The notes below the pieces were generated by a model that worked only from the letters and a program-made list of their open reading frames with translations, was not told the DNA's origin and searched no databases. Position numbers and translations under genes: made by a program. Shown here piece after piece: positions 15,432 through 21,960 of a stretch of DNA of 35,421 bases. Within the stretch, counting starts at the first letter, position 1. Each line of letters opens with the position of its first letter. The DNA comes from Bacteroidales bacterium (GTDB lineage: Bacteria; Bacteroidota; Bacteroidia; Bacteroidales; P3), in the NCBI GenBank assembly GCA_016283745.1, contig JAEENM010000043.1:1-35421 (forward strand). The letters are read 5' to 3'.

Positions 15432-16172
15432 TCATCTGATAAAGTTCATTCCCTGCCAATCCTCGCGTTCGGGGAGGTCGGCGTTGCCGGAATGTGTCTT
15501 TTTCAGCAGCCAAGCCATGTTGTCGGCCATTGTGCGCATTGTCTGCATGCCTTCGGTGTCGAGTGCGGCCTCGCCTTCGGCTCGGCCGTAAACAATGTTC
15601 CAGTACTGCGAAGTTACTACTGGCATGTTGAGCATCTGGAAAGGCATCAGCAGGGTTTGGTACACCGCCGAGGCGCCGCCTCTGCGACATACGGCCACCG
15701 CCGCCGCGGGTTTATTTTGCATCAGATGGGGAGCGGCGTAGCACAGTCGCTGCACAAGGCTCAACACCGTGCCGTTGGGCTGTCCGTAATACACCGGCGA
15801 ACCCACTATAATGCCGTCGCAGCCCGACATAAGGTCGATGACGTGGTTGCAGAGGTCGTCGTCGAAAACACAACGCCCCGTTTCCTTGCAGTGGTTGCAG
15901 GCTATGCATCCGTGCATGGGTTTGGCACCAATCTCCACCAGTTCGGTGGCTATGCCGTTCTTTTCCAGTTGTTTGGCTGCCTCGGTGAGTGCCAAGTGGG
16001 TGTTGCCCTTGGTGCGCGGGCTGCCGTTGATAAGCAGTACTTTCATGTTTTTTAGTCGTTTTTCGTTGTTTTTGTCTATTATTGTCGAAGTGATGGGCGA
16101 GGCTATGGCAGCACCTGCCGCCACTCCTGCCACTGCGATGGCCGATTTTTTGATAAAGTCTCGTCTGTCCAT
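15432..16172 (-). CDS. Tat-signal iron-sulfur flavoprotein / FMN reductase
   Basis: The 246-residue protein begins with a twin-arginine signal: MDRRDFIKKSAIAVAGVAAG, an RRDFIKK motif and an Ala-rich core ending near ASP (25-26). From M43 it is a flavodoxin-fold reductase: VLLINGSPRTKGNTHLA, a cysteine cluster C89-x2-C92-x2-C95-x5-C101 that fits the compact 4Fe-4S site of iron-sulfur flavoproteins, and GSPVYYGQPNGTV. Most relatives are cytoplasmic and start at the equivalent of M43, so the signal is a notable addition. Folded, cofactor-loaded export needs Tat, and tatA/tatC are at 19389-20376. A cytoplasmic form from the internal ATG is an alternative. It lies 11 bp after the carbonic anhydrase gene. 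Confidence 0.88.
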   Translation of the reverse strand: MDRRDFIKKSAIAVAGVAAGAAIASPITSTIIDKNNEKRLKNMKVLLINGSPRTKGNTHLALTEAAKQLEKNGIATELVEIGAKPMHGCIACNHCKETGRCVFDDDLCNHVIDLMSGCDGIIVGSPVYYGQPNGTVLSLVQRLCYAAPHLMQNKPAAAVAVCRRGGASAVYQTLLMPFQMLNMPVVTSQYWNIVYGRAEGEAALDTEGMQTMRTMADNMAWLLKKTHSGNADLPEREDWQGMNFIR

Positions 16173-16183
16173 ATTGGTATTAG

Positions 16184-16732
16184 TTATGTCGATTCAATTT
16201 CTTCCAGTGCTCCCGTTTCGGAGTCGATGATGAAACCGCGCACCGCTAAGTTCTTAGGCACCAGCGGGTGGGTTCTGATAGTCTCCACGGTTTTTCGCAC
16301 CGAGGTGGGGGTGTCTTTGAACCCTTCCAGCCAGTGGTCGAGGTCGATGCCGCATTTGCGTATGGTGTCGAGGGTGTCTTCGGCAACGCCGCGGGCAATC
16401 ATCTGGTGGTGGAAATGTTCGTAGCTCATGTGGCAGGCGCCGCAGTGGGAGTGGGCCACCACCATAATCTCCTCAACTCCAAGCTCGTAGATAGCCACGA
16501 TAAGGCTGCGCATGGCCGAGTCGAAAGCCGATATTACCAGTCCGCCGGCGTTTTTGATGATTTTGGCGTCGCCGTTTTTCAGTCCGAGGGCGGCGGGCAA
16601 TAGCTCGGTAAGACGGGTGTCCATGCACGAAAGCACCGCCAGTTTCTTGTCGGGGTACTTGTCGGTGATATACTGCTCGTAACCCTTACGGGCAACGAAA
16701 CTGCGGTTGTAGTCGAGAATTTGGTCTATCAT
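16184..16732 (-). CDS. Beta-class carbonic anhydrase
   Basis: The 182-residue protein has the beta-carbonic anhydrase zinc motifs: SCMDTR (C36, D38, R40) and HSHCGAC (H94, C97). The strands KLAVLSCMD and EIMVVAHSHCGAC are both in place. It interconverts CO2 and bicarbonate in the cytoplasm and resembles the short clade common in Firmicutes and Bacteroidota. It is the first gene of the four-gene unit ending in tetR. The first ten codons and the start region are echoed at 17603-17635, upstream of an unrelated lipoprotein gene, which suggests a rearrangement at this end of the operon. The original promoter may thus have been displaced. Confidence 0.93.
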   Translation of the reverse strand: MIDQILDYNRSFVARKGYEQYITDKYPDKKLAVLSCMDTRLTELLPAALGLKNGDAKIIKNAGGLVISAFDSAMRSLIVAIYELGVEEIMVVAHSHCGACHMSYEHFHHQMIARGVAEDTLDTIRKCGIDLDHWLEGFKDTPTSVRKTVETIRTHPLVPKNLAVRGFIIDSETGALEEIEST

Positions 16733-16736
16733 GGTT
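16704..16736. repeat. Direct repeat A: start of the carbonic anhydrase gene
   Basis: This 33-bp stretch covers the ATG and first ten codons of the carbonic anhydrase gene. It matches 17603-17635 at 32 of 33 positions. The two copies bracket the lipoprotein gene at 16791. Confidence 0.8.
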
Positions 16737-16790
16737 TTAAAAAGTGATTGTGTAACTATTTGTCAATTAGTCGATTCTTTCAGTAATCCA

Positions 16791-17579
16791 TCATTTCTTT
16801 CTTGTCAAAGGTTGGAAACTGTTAAGAAAATGATTGTCGTCGCTATGGATATATAGGCATTGTGTGGTATCTGCTGAAAAACAGAATGTTGTAATGTGTG
16901 TTTCGTCGTAAATGTACTCAATACAGTCGGTATTGCGATTTGTGCGGCGTGCGTACCCACGTATTCCAGAACTGTGAGTTGAAGATTCTACTAAGTTTTC
17001 AAAATCTTCAATTGTTTTGATATTGGATGGATTATTTCTGCCGTTCTTTTTGCTTGGAGTTCTTTCAATATCATAAATAAAGCGTATCGAATCGTCAATG
17101 GCATCAAAAAGAACCAACCGCTCGTTCAATGTGTCATCGTGGTATTCATAAATAACGTAGGCATATTCCTCTTCCCATCGTAGATATGAAGGACCGCAAA
17201 GCAAAACGATGCCGTTGGCGTTGATGTAGTCCATTATTTTTACCAAATCTTCTTCTGCAATGCCGTAACGTTCAATAAAAGCACCGCTATGACCAGTCAA
17301 AGGAAAAGCACGGGTGGTATCAAATCTGGCGCGAAATTTCCAAGGATTGGGCAAAGATTTGTCATATCCAATAATACCTTCTTCACCATTTGCAAAATTG
17401 ACAAACCATTCATGAGATAATGGTCCTACATAATAACTTATGGATTCGATTGGCTGCAAAGAAATTCCATCTACGGAATCCATATAAATTGGTTCAGGGT
17501 GGTCGTTGTCGTTGTGTGAGGTGCACGCTGTCATTATCGCACCAATCGCCAAAATAAGAATTAGTTTGTCCAATTTCAT
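16791..17579 (-). CDS. Lipoprotein of unknown function
   Basis: The 262-residue protein has a lipoprotein signal peptide (MKLDKLILILAIGAIMTAC, lipobox MTAC, Cys19), an acidic/His-rich linker (SHNDNDHPEP), then a mixed alpha/beta body with many aromatic residues (ISYYVGPLSHEWFVNF, YAYVIYEYHDD). No family is recognised. It is more A+T-rich than the carbonic anhydrase operon it precedes. It is bracketed by 33-bp direct repeats of the carbonic anhydrase start, as if inserted there or left after a partial duplication. The mature protein should sit in the envelope. Confidence 0.7.
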   Translation of the reverse strand: MKLDKLILILAIGAIMTACTSHNDNDHPEPIYMDSVDGISLQPIESISYYVGPLSHEWFVNFANGEEGIIGYDKSLPNPWKFRARFDTTRAFPLTGHSGAFIERYGIAEEDLVKIMDYINANGIVLLCGPSYLRWEEEYAYVIYEYHDDTLNERLVLFDAIDDSIRFIYDIERTPSKKNGRNNPSNIKTIEDFENLVESSTHSSGIRGYARRTNRNTDCIEYIYDETHITTFCFSADTTQCLYIHSDDNHFLNSFQPLTRKK

Positions 17580-17602
17580 AATATAAAGGTGTTTAAAGAT
17601 TT

Positions 17603-17635
17603 CGGTTGTGGTCGAGAATTTGGTCTATCATGGTT
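17603..17635 (-). pseudogene. Direct repeat B: duplicated start of carbonic anhydrase gene
   Basis: On the minus strand this reads ATG and nine further codons (MIDQILDHNR), then departs (NL, TAA). The real gene begins MIDQILDYNR. One base differs in 33, changing Tyr to His. The upstream AACC before the ATG is also copied. Confidence 0.7.
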
Positions 17636-17663
17636 GGTTTAATAATTGATAACCGTAGAACAT

Positions 17664-17885
17664 TTAGTCATCATAATCCGTTATATCATCAAATCTTTCA
17701 TTTGCTTTGTCCTTGAGCAGTCCTATAGATTTGATTGTCACGGGTCCTTGAAAATCTTCTGCATCTAGAACAATATCGCAAGAAGAGTATTTCTCTTCTA
17801 CCATATTTTCTGCTTCTTCTGGATTTTGTGCCTCCACTTTAATTACACGACGCAGTGTTTCTTTAACTTCAACTAAATATTCCAT
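17664..17885 (-). CDS. DpnD/PcfM family small protein
   Basis: The 73-residue product matches the DpnD-PcfM family: an N-terminal EYLVEVKETLRRVIKVEA strand pair, the central PEEAENMVEEKYSS helix and the diagnostic IVLDAEDF. Members are found on conjugative plasmids, integrative elements and near restriction genes; their biochemical role is not settled. Here it lies 77 bp downstream of a winged-helix nuclease-like gene on the same strand, in an A+T-rich patch, in keeping with transferred DNA. Confidence 0.78.
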   Translation of the reverse strand: MEYLVEVKETLRRVIKVEAQNPEEAENMVEEKYSSCDIVLDAEDFQGPVTIKSIGLLKDKANERFDDITDYDD

Positions 17886-17962
17886 AGAGCGTTATTTATT
17901 TGGAGTTTGTTGTTGGTTATTTGAATAATGTCGGTAAAGTAATCTTTCATGCTGAAAAGAAA

Positions 17963-18685
17963 TTACCATTTAACACTAGTTATCTTTTTTATTCCCTCAT
18001 ACATTGTTGCTACTCTGCTATATTCTAAAAAAGACACGCGTTTTTGTATAGGTTCAAACATAGAAACATTTAGTTTATCTTCGTATTCTTTTTTCCGACA
18101 ACAATCTGCTACAATATAGAAATCAGCATGAAAATCTTGTAATTCATAAAACTTTGACAAAGAGTTCTTTATGTCGGTAGTGTGCTCAATCTCATAAAAA
18201 GCAGATGGCATTTTTCGCTCATTAAACCATATAACATCTATTGTGCGTGCCTTTTTCTTGAGGTTATCGTATGTGAAGTCCGGCAATGTTGTAGTATCAG
18301 ACAATTCAGATAATAGTTGCTTTCCCATAAATTTGCGACTTTTGTCTTGAGCAGGGATGTATGTCAGTTGTTTTTTGTATTTTCCAATTTCAACGAGCAA
18401 GCCTTGATAATAACCATGTGTAAACAACTCCTCACTGTGCTTATCGCCTACTTTGAGTTCGAACATCCTCAAAACTTCATCACGCATATCCTCAAGAGCC
18501 CACAATCCGGGTTGGATGCGAAATATCTCCTTACTATCTTGAACTATTCGTCTTACCGTTGCTTCAGGTGTTTTAGTGGCCCATGTAGAGAAATCAACGA
18601 CCTCATTTAATCTGCGTAAAGTGGCGTACCCGCCTTCTTTACGCATGGCTTCAATGACCTGCATGGCTTGAGTTGTCTTTTTCAT
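17963..18685 (-). CDS. Winged-helix protein with PD-(D/E)xK-like nuclease core
   Basis: The 240-residue protein has an N-terminal HARE-type winged helix (about 5-65: VIEAMRKEGGYATLRRLNEV, PEATVRRIVQDSKEIFRIQPG, LWAL). The C-terminal half contains TIDVIWFN (D150) followed by AFYEIEHTTDIKNSL (E165, E167) and FYIVADC, the spacing expected of a PD-(D/E)xK restriction-like core. Similar fusions are annotated as predicted type II restriction or DNA-binding proteins. No methyltransferase partner is nearby. It is A+T-rich relative to neighbours, and next to the DpnD/PcfM gene and a repeat element, so transfer is likely. Defence is the best guess for its role. Confidence 0.65.
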   Translation of the reverse strand: MKKTTQAMQVIEAMRKEGGYATLRRLNEVVDFSTWATKTPEATVRRIVQDSKEIFRIQPGLWALEDMRDEVLRMFELKVGDKHSEELFTHGYYQGLLVEIGKYKKQLTYIPAQDKSRKFMGKQLLSELSDTTTLPDFTYDNLKKKARTIDVIWFNERKMPSAFYEIEHTTDIKNSLSKFYELQDFHADFYIVADCCRKKEYEDKLNVSMFEPIQKRVSFLEYSRVATMYEGIKKITSVKW

Positions 18686-18835
18686 GTTTGTGTTATGAAA
18701 TATGGTGATACAATGCGTTTGTTGATGAGAATAATATAAACGTTTTTTGAATGAAAATATTGTTTTGTTTATTATTTAAAATAATTGGTGTCCAGAAAAG
18801 AATACCTGTGCCGTAATACAATTCTGTGTGCTCTT

Positions 18836-19266
18836 TGTATTTCTTTTTTCTCTTGAAAGAAAAAAGAAAGAAAAAAGTTCAAGAACATTTAATCCCTATC
18901 CAACGCGCATTGGCCCACGCTTCCCGGGTAAATGTTCGGCCCACCGCGCACTCGATTTTCTTCGAAAATCGTCAGGTTTAGAAAAACCGAATCTAATCCC
19001 AAGTGCGGCAGCCTAAAGGCATTGAAAAAAAAACGTTAAGAAAAACGCCGGAGAGCAGCGTTAAGAAGGCGTCAGTGTTTGAGCATAGAAACGTCAAACG
19101 TTTGAAAAACGAAATCAGGTGTGAGATTTGGTTTATGCCGAGAACTACGACAAGAGTGCGAGTTTGACGACTTTAGCGGAACGCAGGCGTTTTTTAGTTT
19201 TTTTGTCACAGCCTTGAATTTTTCTTTTGCTTCTTTTCTTTTGTTTCAAGACAAAAGAAACAGAAG
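18836..19266. mobile_element. Non-coding element with inverted, palindrome-bearing ends
   Basis: This fills most of the 703-bp gene-free gap 18686-19388. The left end carries a perfect 12-bp hairpin with loop CTTGAA (18840-18869), the right end a perfect 10-bp hairpin with loop TTCAAG (19235-19260); the loops and the adjacent AAAGAAAAA...TTCAAG runs are reverse complements, giving imperfect inverted ends. Inside is a hairpin CGATTTTC-TTC-GAAAATCG (18953-18971) and no credible ORF. It resembles a MITE-like or other dispersed repeat. Flanks 18686-18835 and 19267-19388 hold nothing recognised. Confidence 0.55.
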
Positions 19267-19388
19267 ATAAACTCGTGAAACAATAAGCCCTCGACCTCAC
19301 CGATTCACTCAATGAACTGCTTTGCTGGGAGTTATAAAGTCTCTTGAACTTTTAATCGTACACCAATGATTTTTAATCTGAAAATCCG

Positions 19389-20189
19389 TCAATCTTTCTT
19401 CCCCTTTACCACAAAAATGCTCAGCTCGTAGAGCAGATAAATTGGCAGCGAGGTGATTAGTAGTGTAAAGGGGTCGCCGGTGGGGGTGATGATGGCGGCA
19501 AGCACGAGTATCACCACAATGGCGTGACGACGGTACTTGCGCATAAACTCCTTGGTGATGACGCCCAGCCTGCCCAGAAGCCAGCACAGCACGGGCAGTT
19601 CGAACAGTATCCCCATCACGGCCGAAAGCGACATAAGTGTGGCGGTGTACGACTGCAATGAGATGAAATTGTGCACCTCGTCGCTCACCTGATAGTTGAG
19701 CAGAAAACGGAAAGCGAAGGGGAAAACAATGAAATAGCTTACTGCCACGCCTATCATAAACATAAAGTAACCGCCCACCATCGCCCAAGTGGTGTTTTTA
19801 CGTTCTGAAGGGTAGAGGCCCGGCGATACAAATTTGAAAATCAAGTAGATGGCGATAGGCAGCGCGAGCAGCAGTCCGGCGTAGAACGACAGTTTGACGT
19901 GTGTCATAAACTGACGGCTCAGCTCGGTGTTGATAAGCAGAACGTCGTTGTCGGCAGCACCTTCGGGACTGGCGCCGAGCCACCGCGGAATCCTGTCGAT
20001 AAAGCGGTAGGTTATAAAATCGCCGTCCTTGGGGGCGAGGATCACCGAAAACAGCAGGTCCTTGAAAACAAATCCCAATACGGAAAACAGGCACACCGCT
20101 ATGGCTATCTTTATCAGATAGCTGCGCAGTATGTCGAGGTGCTCCCAAAAGCTGAAGTCTTGGTTGTCAGTCTTTTGGCTGTTGCTCAT
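19389..20189 (-). CDS. tatC: Twin-arginine translocase subunit TatC
   Basis: The 266-residue protein has six predicted helices. The N-terminal FWEHLDILRSYLIK (about 14-27) corresponds to the conserved TatC start that, with the first cytoplasmic loop (GLYPSERKNTTW), binds the RR signal. The FELPVLCWLLGRLGVI segment is the conserved FELP region before helix 5. An extra periplasmic loop (about 52-88, with PRWLGASPEGAADNDV) is longer than in E. coli, as usual in Bacteroidota. TatC is the signal receptor of the Sec-independent export of folded proteins. It overlaps tatA by 23 bp. The Tat-signal flavoprotein at 15432 is a likely client. Confidence 0.94.
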   Translation of the reverse strand: MSNSQKTDNQDFSFWEHLDILRSYLIKIAIAVCLFSVLGFVFKDLLFSVILAPKDGDFITYRFIDRIPRWLGASPEGAADNDVLLINTELSRQFMTHVKLSFYAGLLLALPIAIYLIFKFVSPGLYPSERKNTTWAMVGGYFMFMIGVAVSYFIVFPFAFRFLLNYQVSDEVHNFISLQSYTATLMSLSAVMGILFELPVLCWLLGRLGVITKEFMRKYRRHAIVVILVLAAIITPTGDPFTLLITSLPIYLLYELSIFVVKGKKD

Positions 20190-20376
20190 CGTTCTTGGCC
20201 GGAGCCTCGTTCTTTTCTTCGTCGACGCCGTTCACGCCGTCCTTGAAATTCTTCACGCCTTTGCCCAGTCCGCGCATCAGTTCGGGAATCTTCCTTGCGC
20301 CAAACAGAAGCAGTATTACCAATGCAATTATTGCAATTTCCCAAAAGCCAAGTGAGCCGAATAAACAGAATACCAT
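20167..20376 (-). CDS. tatA: Sec-independent translocase protein TatA
   Basis: The 69-residue protein has a single N-terminal helix (about 9-25, GFWEIAIIALVILLLFG) with the FGARKIPELMRGLGKGVKNF hinge and amphipathic helix typical of TatA, then an acidic, Lys-rich tail. It forms the membrane-weakening assembly for Tat export together with TatC. There is no tatB in the window, so this is a minimal TatAC system in which TatA must cover both roles. It is transcribed leftward with tatC. Confidence 0.93.
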   Translation of the reverse strand: MVFCLFGSLGFWEIAIIALVILLLFGARKIPELMRGLGKGVKNFKDGVNGVDEEKNEAPAKNDEQQPKD

Positions 20377-20501
20377 TTTTTATCTTTTTTGTTAGTGATT
20401 ATACTTTTAACGGCGTTTCTGCGTTTTTATTATACTTTGCCGAATATTTTTTGTGCTTTTGGCAAAGATTTAAATAGTTGATTGATAAACATATATTTGA
20501 C

Positions 20502-20972
20502 ATGATACGAAAAATTCACAATGGATGGAACGGCACCCCGGGCTACAACTGTTTCGGATGTTGCGCCACAAATCCCGAAGGTCTGCGCATGGAGTTCTAC
20601 GAGGACGGCGACGAGATTGTCTCTTTCTGGCAGCCCACGTCCAACAAACAGGGATGGATAAACATTCTGCATGGCGGCATTCAGGCCACCCTCGCCGACG
20701 AGATTGCCTCGTGGGTGGTGTTCCGTAAGTTGCAGACTTCGGGCGTAACAGCCCAGCTCAACGTGCGTTACCGCAAGTCCATCGACATACGCGACGGCAA
20801 GATAACCCTCCGCGCCAAGCTGCTGGGCCGTCGCCGCAACTTAGCCGACATCGAAGTGAAGATTTTCGACGCCCACGGCGAGCTCTGCACCGAGGTGGCC
20901 GTTGTCTATTTCACCTCCAACGAAAAGCAAGCCAAGGAGATGGGCTTTGTGCCCTTTGAACTGGAAGAGTAG
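20502..20972 (+). CDS. PaaI-family hotdog thioesterase
   Basis: This protein has 156 residues from the ATG at 20502. The upstream TTG at 20478 in the same frame would add only MIDKHIFD and is less likely, since relatives begin close to the IRKIHNGW position. The hotdog fold shows GYNCFGCCATNPEGLRMEF, INILHGGIQATLADEIASW (the HGG-containing active-site helix) and LNVRYRKSI. The family hydrolyses acyl-CoA thioesters in the cytoplasm. A TATATTTG at 20492-20499 fits the -7 consensus but is too near the ATG for a normal leader. It converges on the outer-membrane gene at 21107, with a shared terminator at 21051-21082. Confidence 0.87.
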   Translation: MIRKIHNGWNGTPGYNCFGCCATNPEGLRMEFYEDGDEIVSFWQPTSNKQGWINILHGGIQATLADEIASWVVFRKLQTSGVTAQLNVRYRKSIDIRDGKITLRAKLLGRRRNLADIEVKIFDAHGELCTEVAVVYFTSNEKQAKEMGFVPFELEE

Positions 20973-21018
20973 GGGGAGGCAGACATTCAGACAATCTATT
21001 TGTCTGAGCAACTAAAAT

Positions 21019-21050
21019 AATTGTCAATTGTACATTGTCAATTATTAATT
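21019..21050. repeat. Spacer simple repeat (ATTGTCAATT type)
   Basis: AATTGTCAATTGTACATTGTC and ATTATTAATT type units lie directly before the terminator. Similar units occur at 25597 and inside the permease gene at 13219-13302. Confidence 0.5.
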
Positions 21051-21082
21051 AAAAAAGTCGGTGCAAAAGCGCCGATTTTTTT
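21051..21082. terminator. Bidirectional intrinsic terminator
   Basis: AAAAAAGTCGGTGC (21051-21064) pairs with GCGCCGATTTTTTT (21069-21082) around AAAA, with two G-T pairs. Its A and T runs serve both the thioesterase (plus) and the outer-membrane gene (minus). Confidence 0.85.
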
Positions 21083-21106
21083 AAATATTCACCTAAAAAC
21101 AAATTA

Positions 21107-21841
21107 TCATTCGTTGTTCTTGTAAATCGGCAGTTTGTAGCCGAGTGCGAAGATGAAGGCTTGGTTGTTGCCGCTGAACGACTTGCGTTCTCCGGTGCTC
21201 TCCATCTGCGACAGCACGTCGATTTCGTCGTAAAGCACCATGAAACCGTGGTCGTAGAAGAAATCGAAGGTGAAGCCGCGCCAGTGCACGCCGATGCCGA
21301 AGATTCCGTTCACATCCAAACGGCTGATCACGTCGAAGGCTTTGTCTTCATGGTCGTAGTTCTCCGTGGCCTGAGGATAGGTGGGGGCCACTTTACGTTC
21401 GCGCACATCGCCCCACAGTCCCACGCTTACTGCCGGACCGATATATGCGTGCAGGTACAGCGGGTCGTTAACATAGGGTATTCTCGGCAGTTCGAACTGG
21501 AAAGCCGCAAGGATAGGCACCTGTGCGTACCACATATCGAAAAATCCTTCGCGAATGGCTCCGAGGGTGTAGCCGCTGTAGTGCTGTGCGAAATAACCGC
21601 CGCGGTGGATCAGCGACACGCCTGTCTGCAAATAAAAGGTGTTGCGCAGGTAGCTCTCGGTTTGGCCGAAACCGTAGTTGATGTAGGCGCTGAAATTGTA
21701 GCCGGTTACGCCTTTTCGCATCAGTATGTCGTCGCTGATGTTGGCCCAGCCGGCGCCCGCGCGAAATCCGAAGTCCTTGAATTGCGCATTGGCAAACATC
21801 GCGGTAAGGGTGAACAGTATTATAAATACTTTTTTATTCAT
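21107..21841 (-). CDS. Outer-membrane beta-barrel protein (PorT-like family)
   Basis: The protein has 244 residues from the ATG at 21841. An upstream TTG would place the start inside the promoter motif at 21875-21882, so the ATG is preferred. It has a signal peptide (MNKKVFIILFTLTAMFANA) followed by alternating strands (FGFRAGAGWANISD, GYNFSAYINYGFG, TFYLQTGVSLIHRGGYF, YLHAYIGPAVSVGLWG, FIFALGYKLPIY). This is the PF13568 type of barrel common in Bacteroidota. The C-terminus has a short polar tail rather than a terminal Phe. The role is unknown. Confidence 0.82.
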   Translation of the reverse strand: MNKKVFIILFTLTAMFANAQFKDFGFRAGAGWANISDDILMRKGVTGYNFSAYINYGFGQTESYLRNTFYLQTGVSLIHRGGYFAQHYSGYTLGAIREGFFDMWYAQVPILAAFQFELPRIPYVNDPLYLHAYIGPAVSVGLWGDVRERKVAPTYPQATENYDHEDKAFDVISRLDVNGIFGIGVHWRGFTFDFFYDHGFMVLYDEIDVLSQMESTGERKSFSGNNQAFIFALGYKLPIYKNNE

Positions 21842-21874
21842 TGAACAGGGTCTTTTTATTGATAAAATCGTGTG

Positions 21875-21882
21875 CAAATATA
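21875..21882 (-). promoter_or_regulatory. -7 motif for the 21107-21841 gene
   Basis: TATATTTG on the minus strand matches TAnnTTTG 34 bp before the ATG. A matching -33 element at the right spacing was not found. Confidence 0.5.
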
Positions 21883-21960
21883 CGATTTTTCTTGCAATAT
21901 TAAAATATATTTTTTGTCTTTTAATAAATGCCCGATGTTAATTTGTTGATATGTAGATAA

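Noticed and set aside
18840-19260. Insertion sequence with transposase
   Set aside because: Inverted ends are visible, but there is no transposase or other credible ORF inside.
20478-20501. TTG start for the thioesterase
   Set aside because: It adds eight unconserved residues and overlaps a TAnnTTTG motif; the ATG at 20502 fits the family better.
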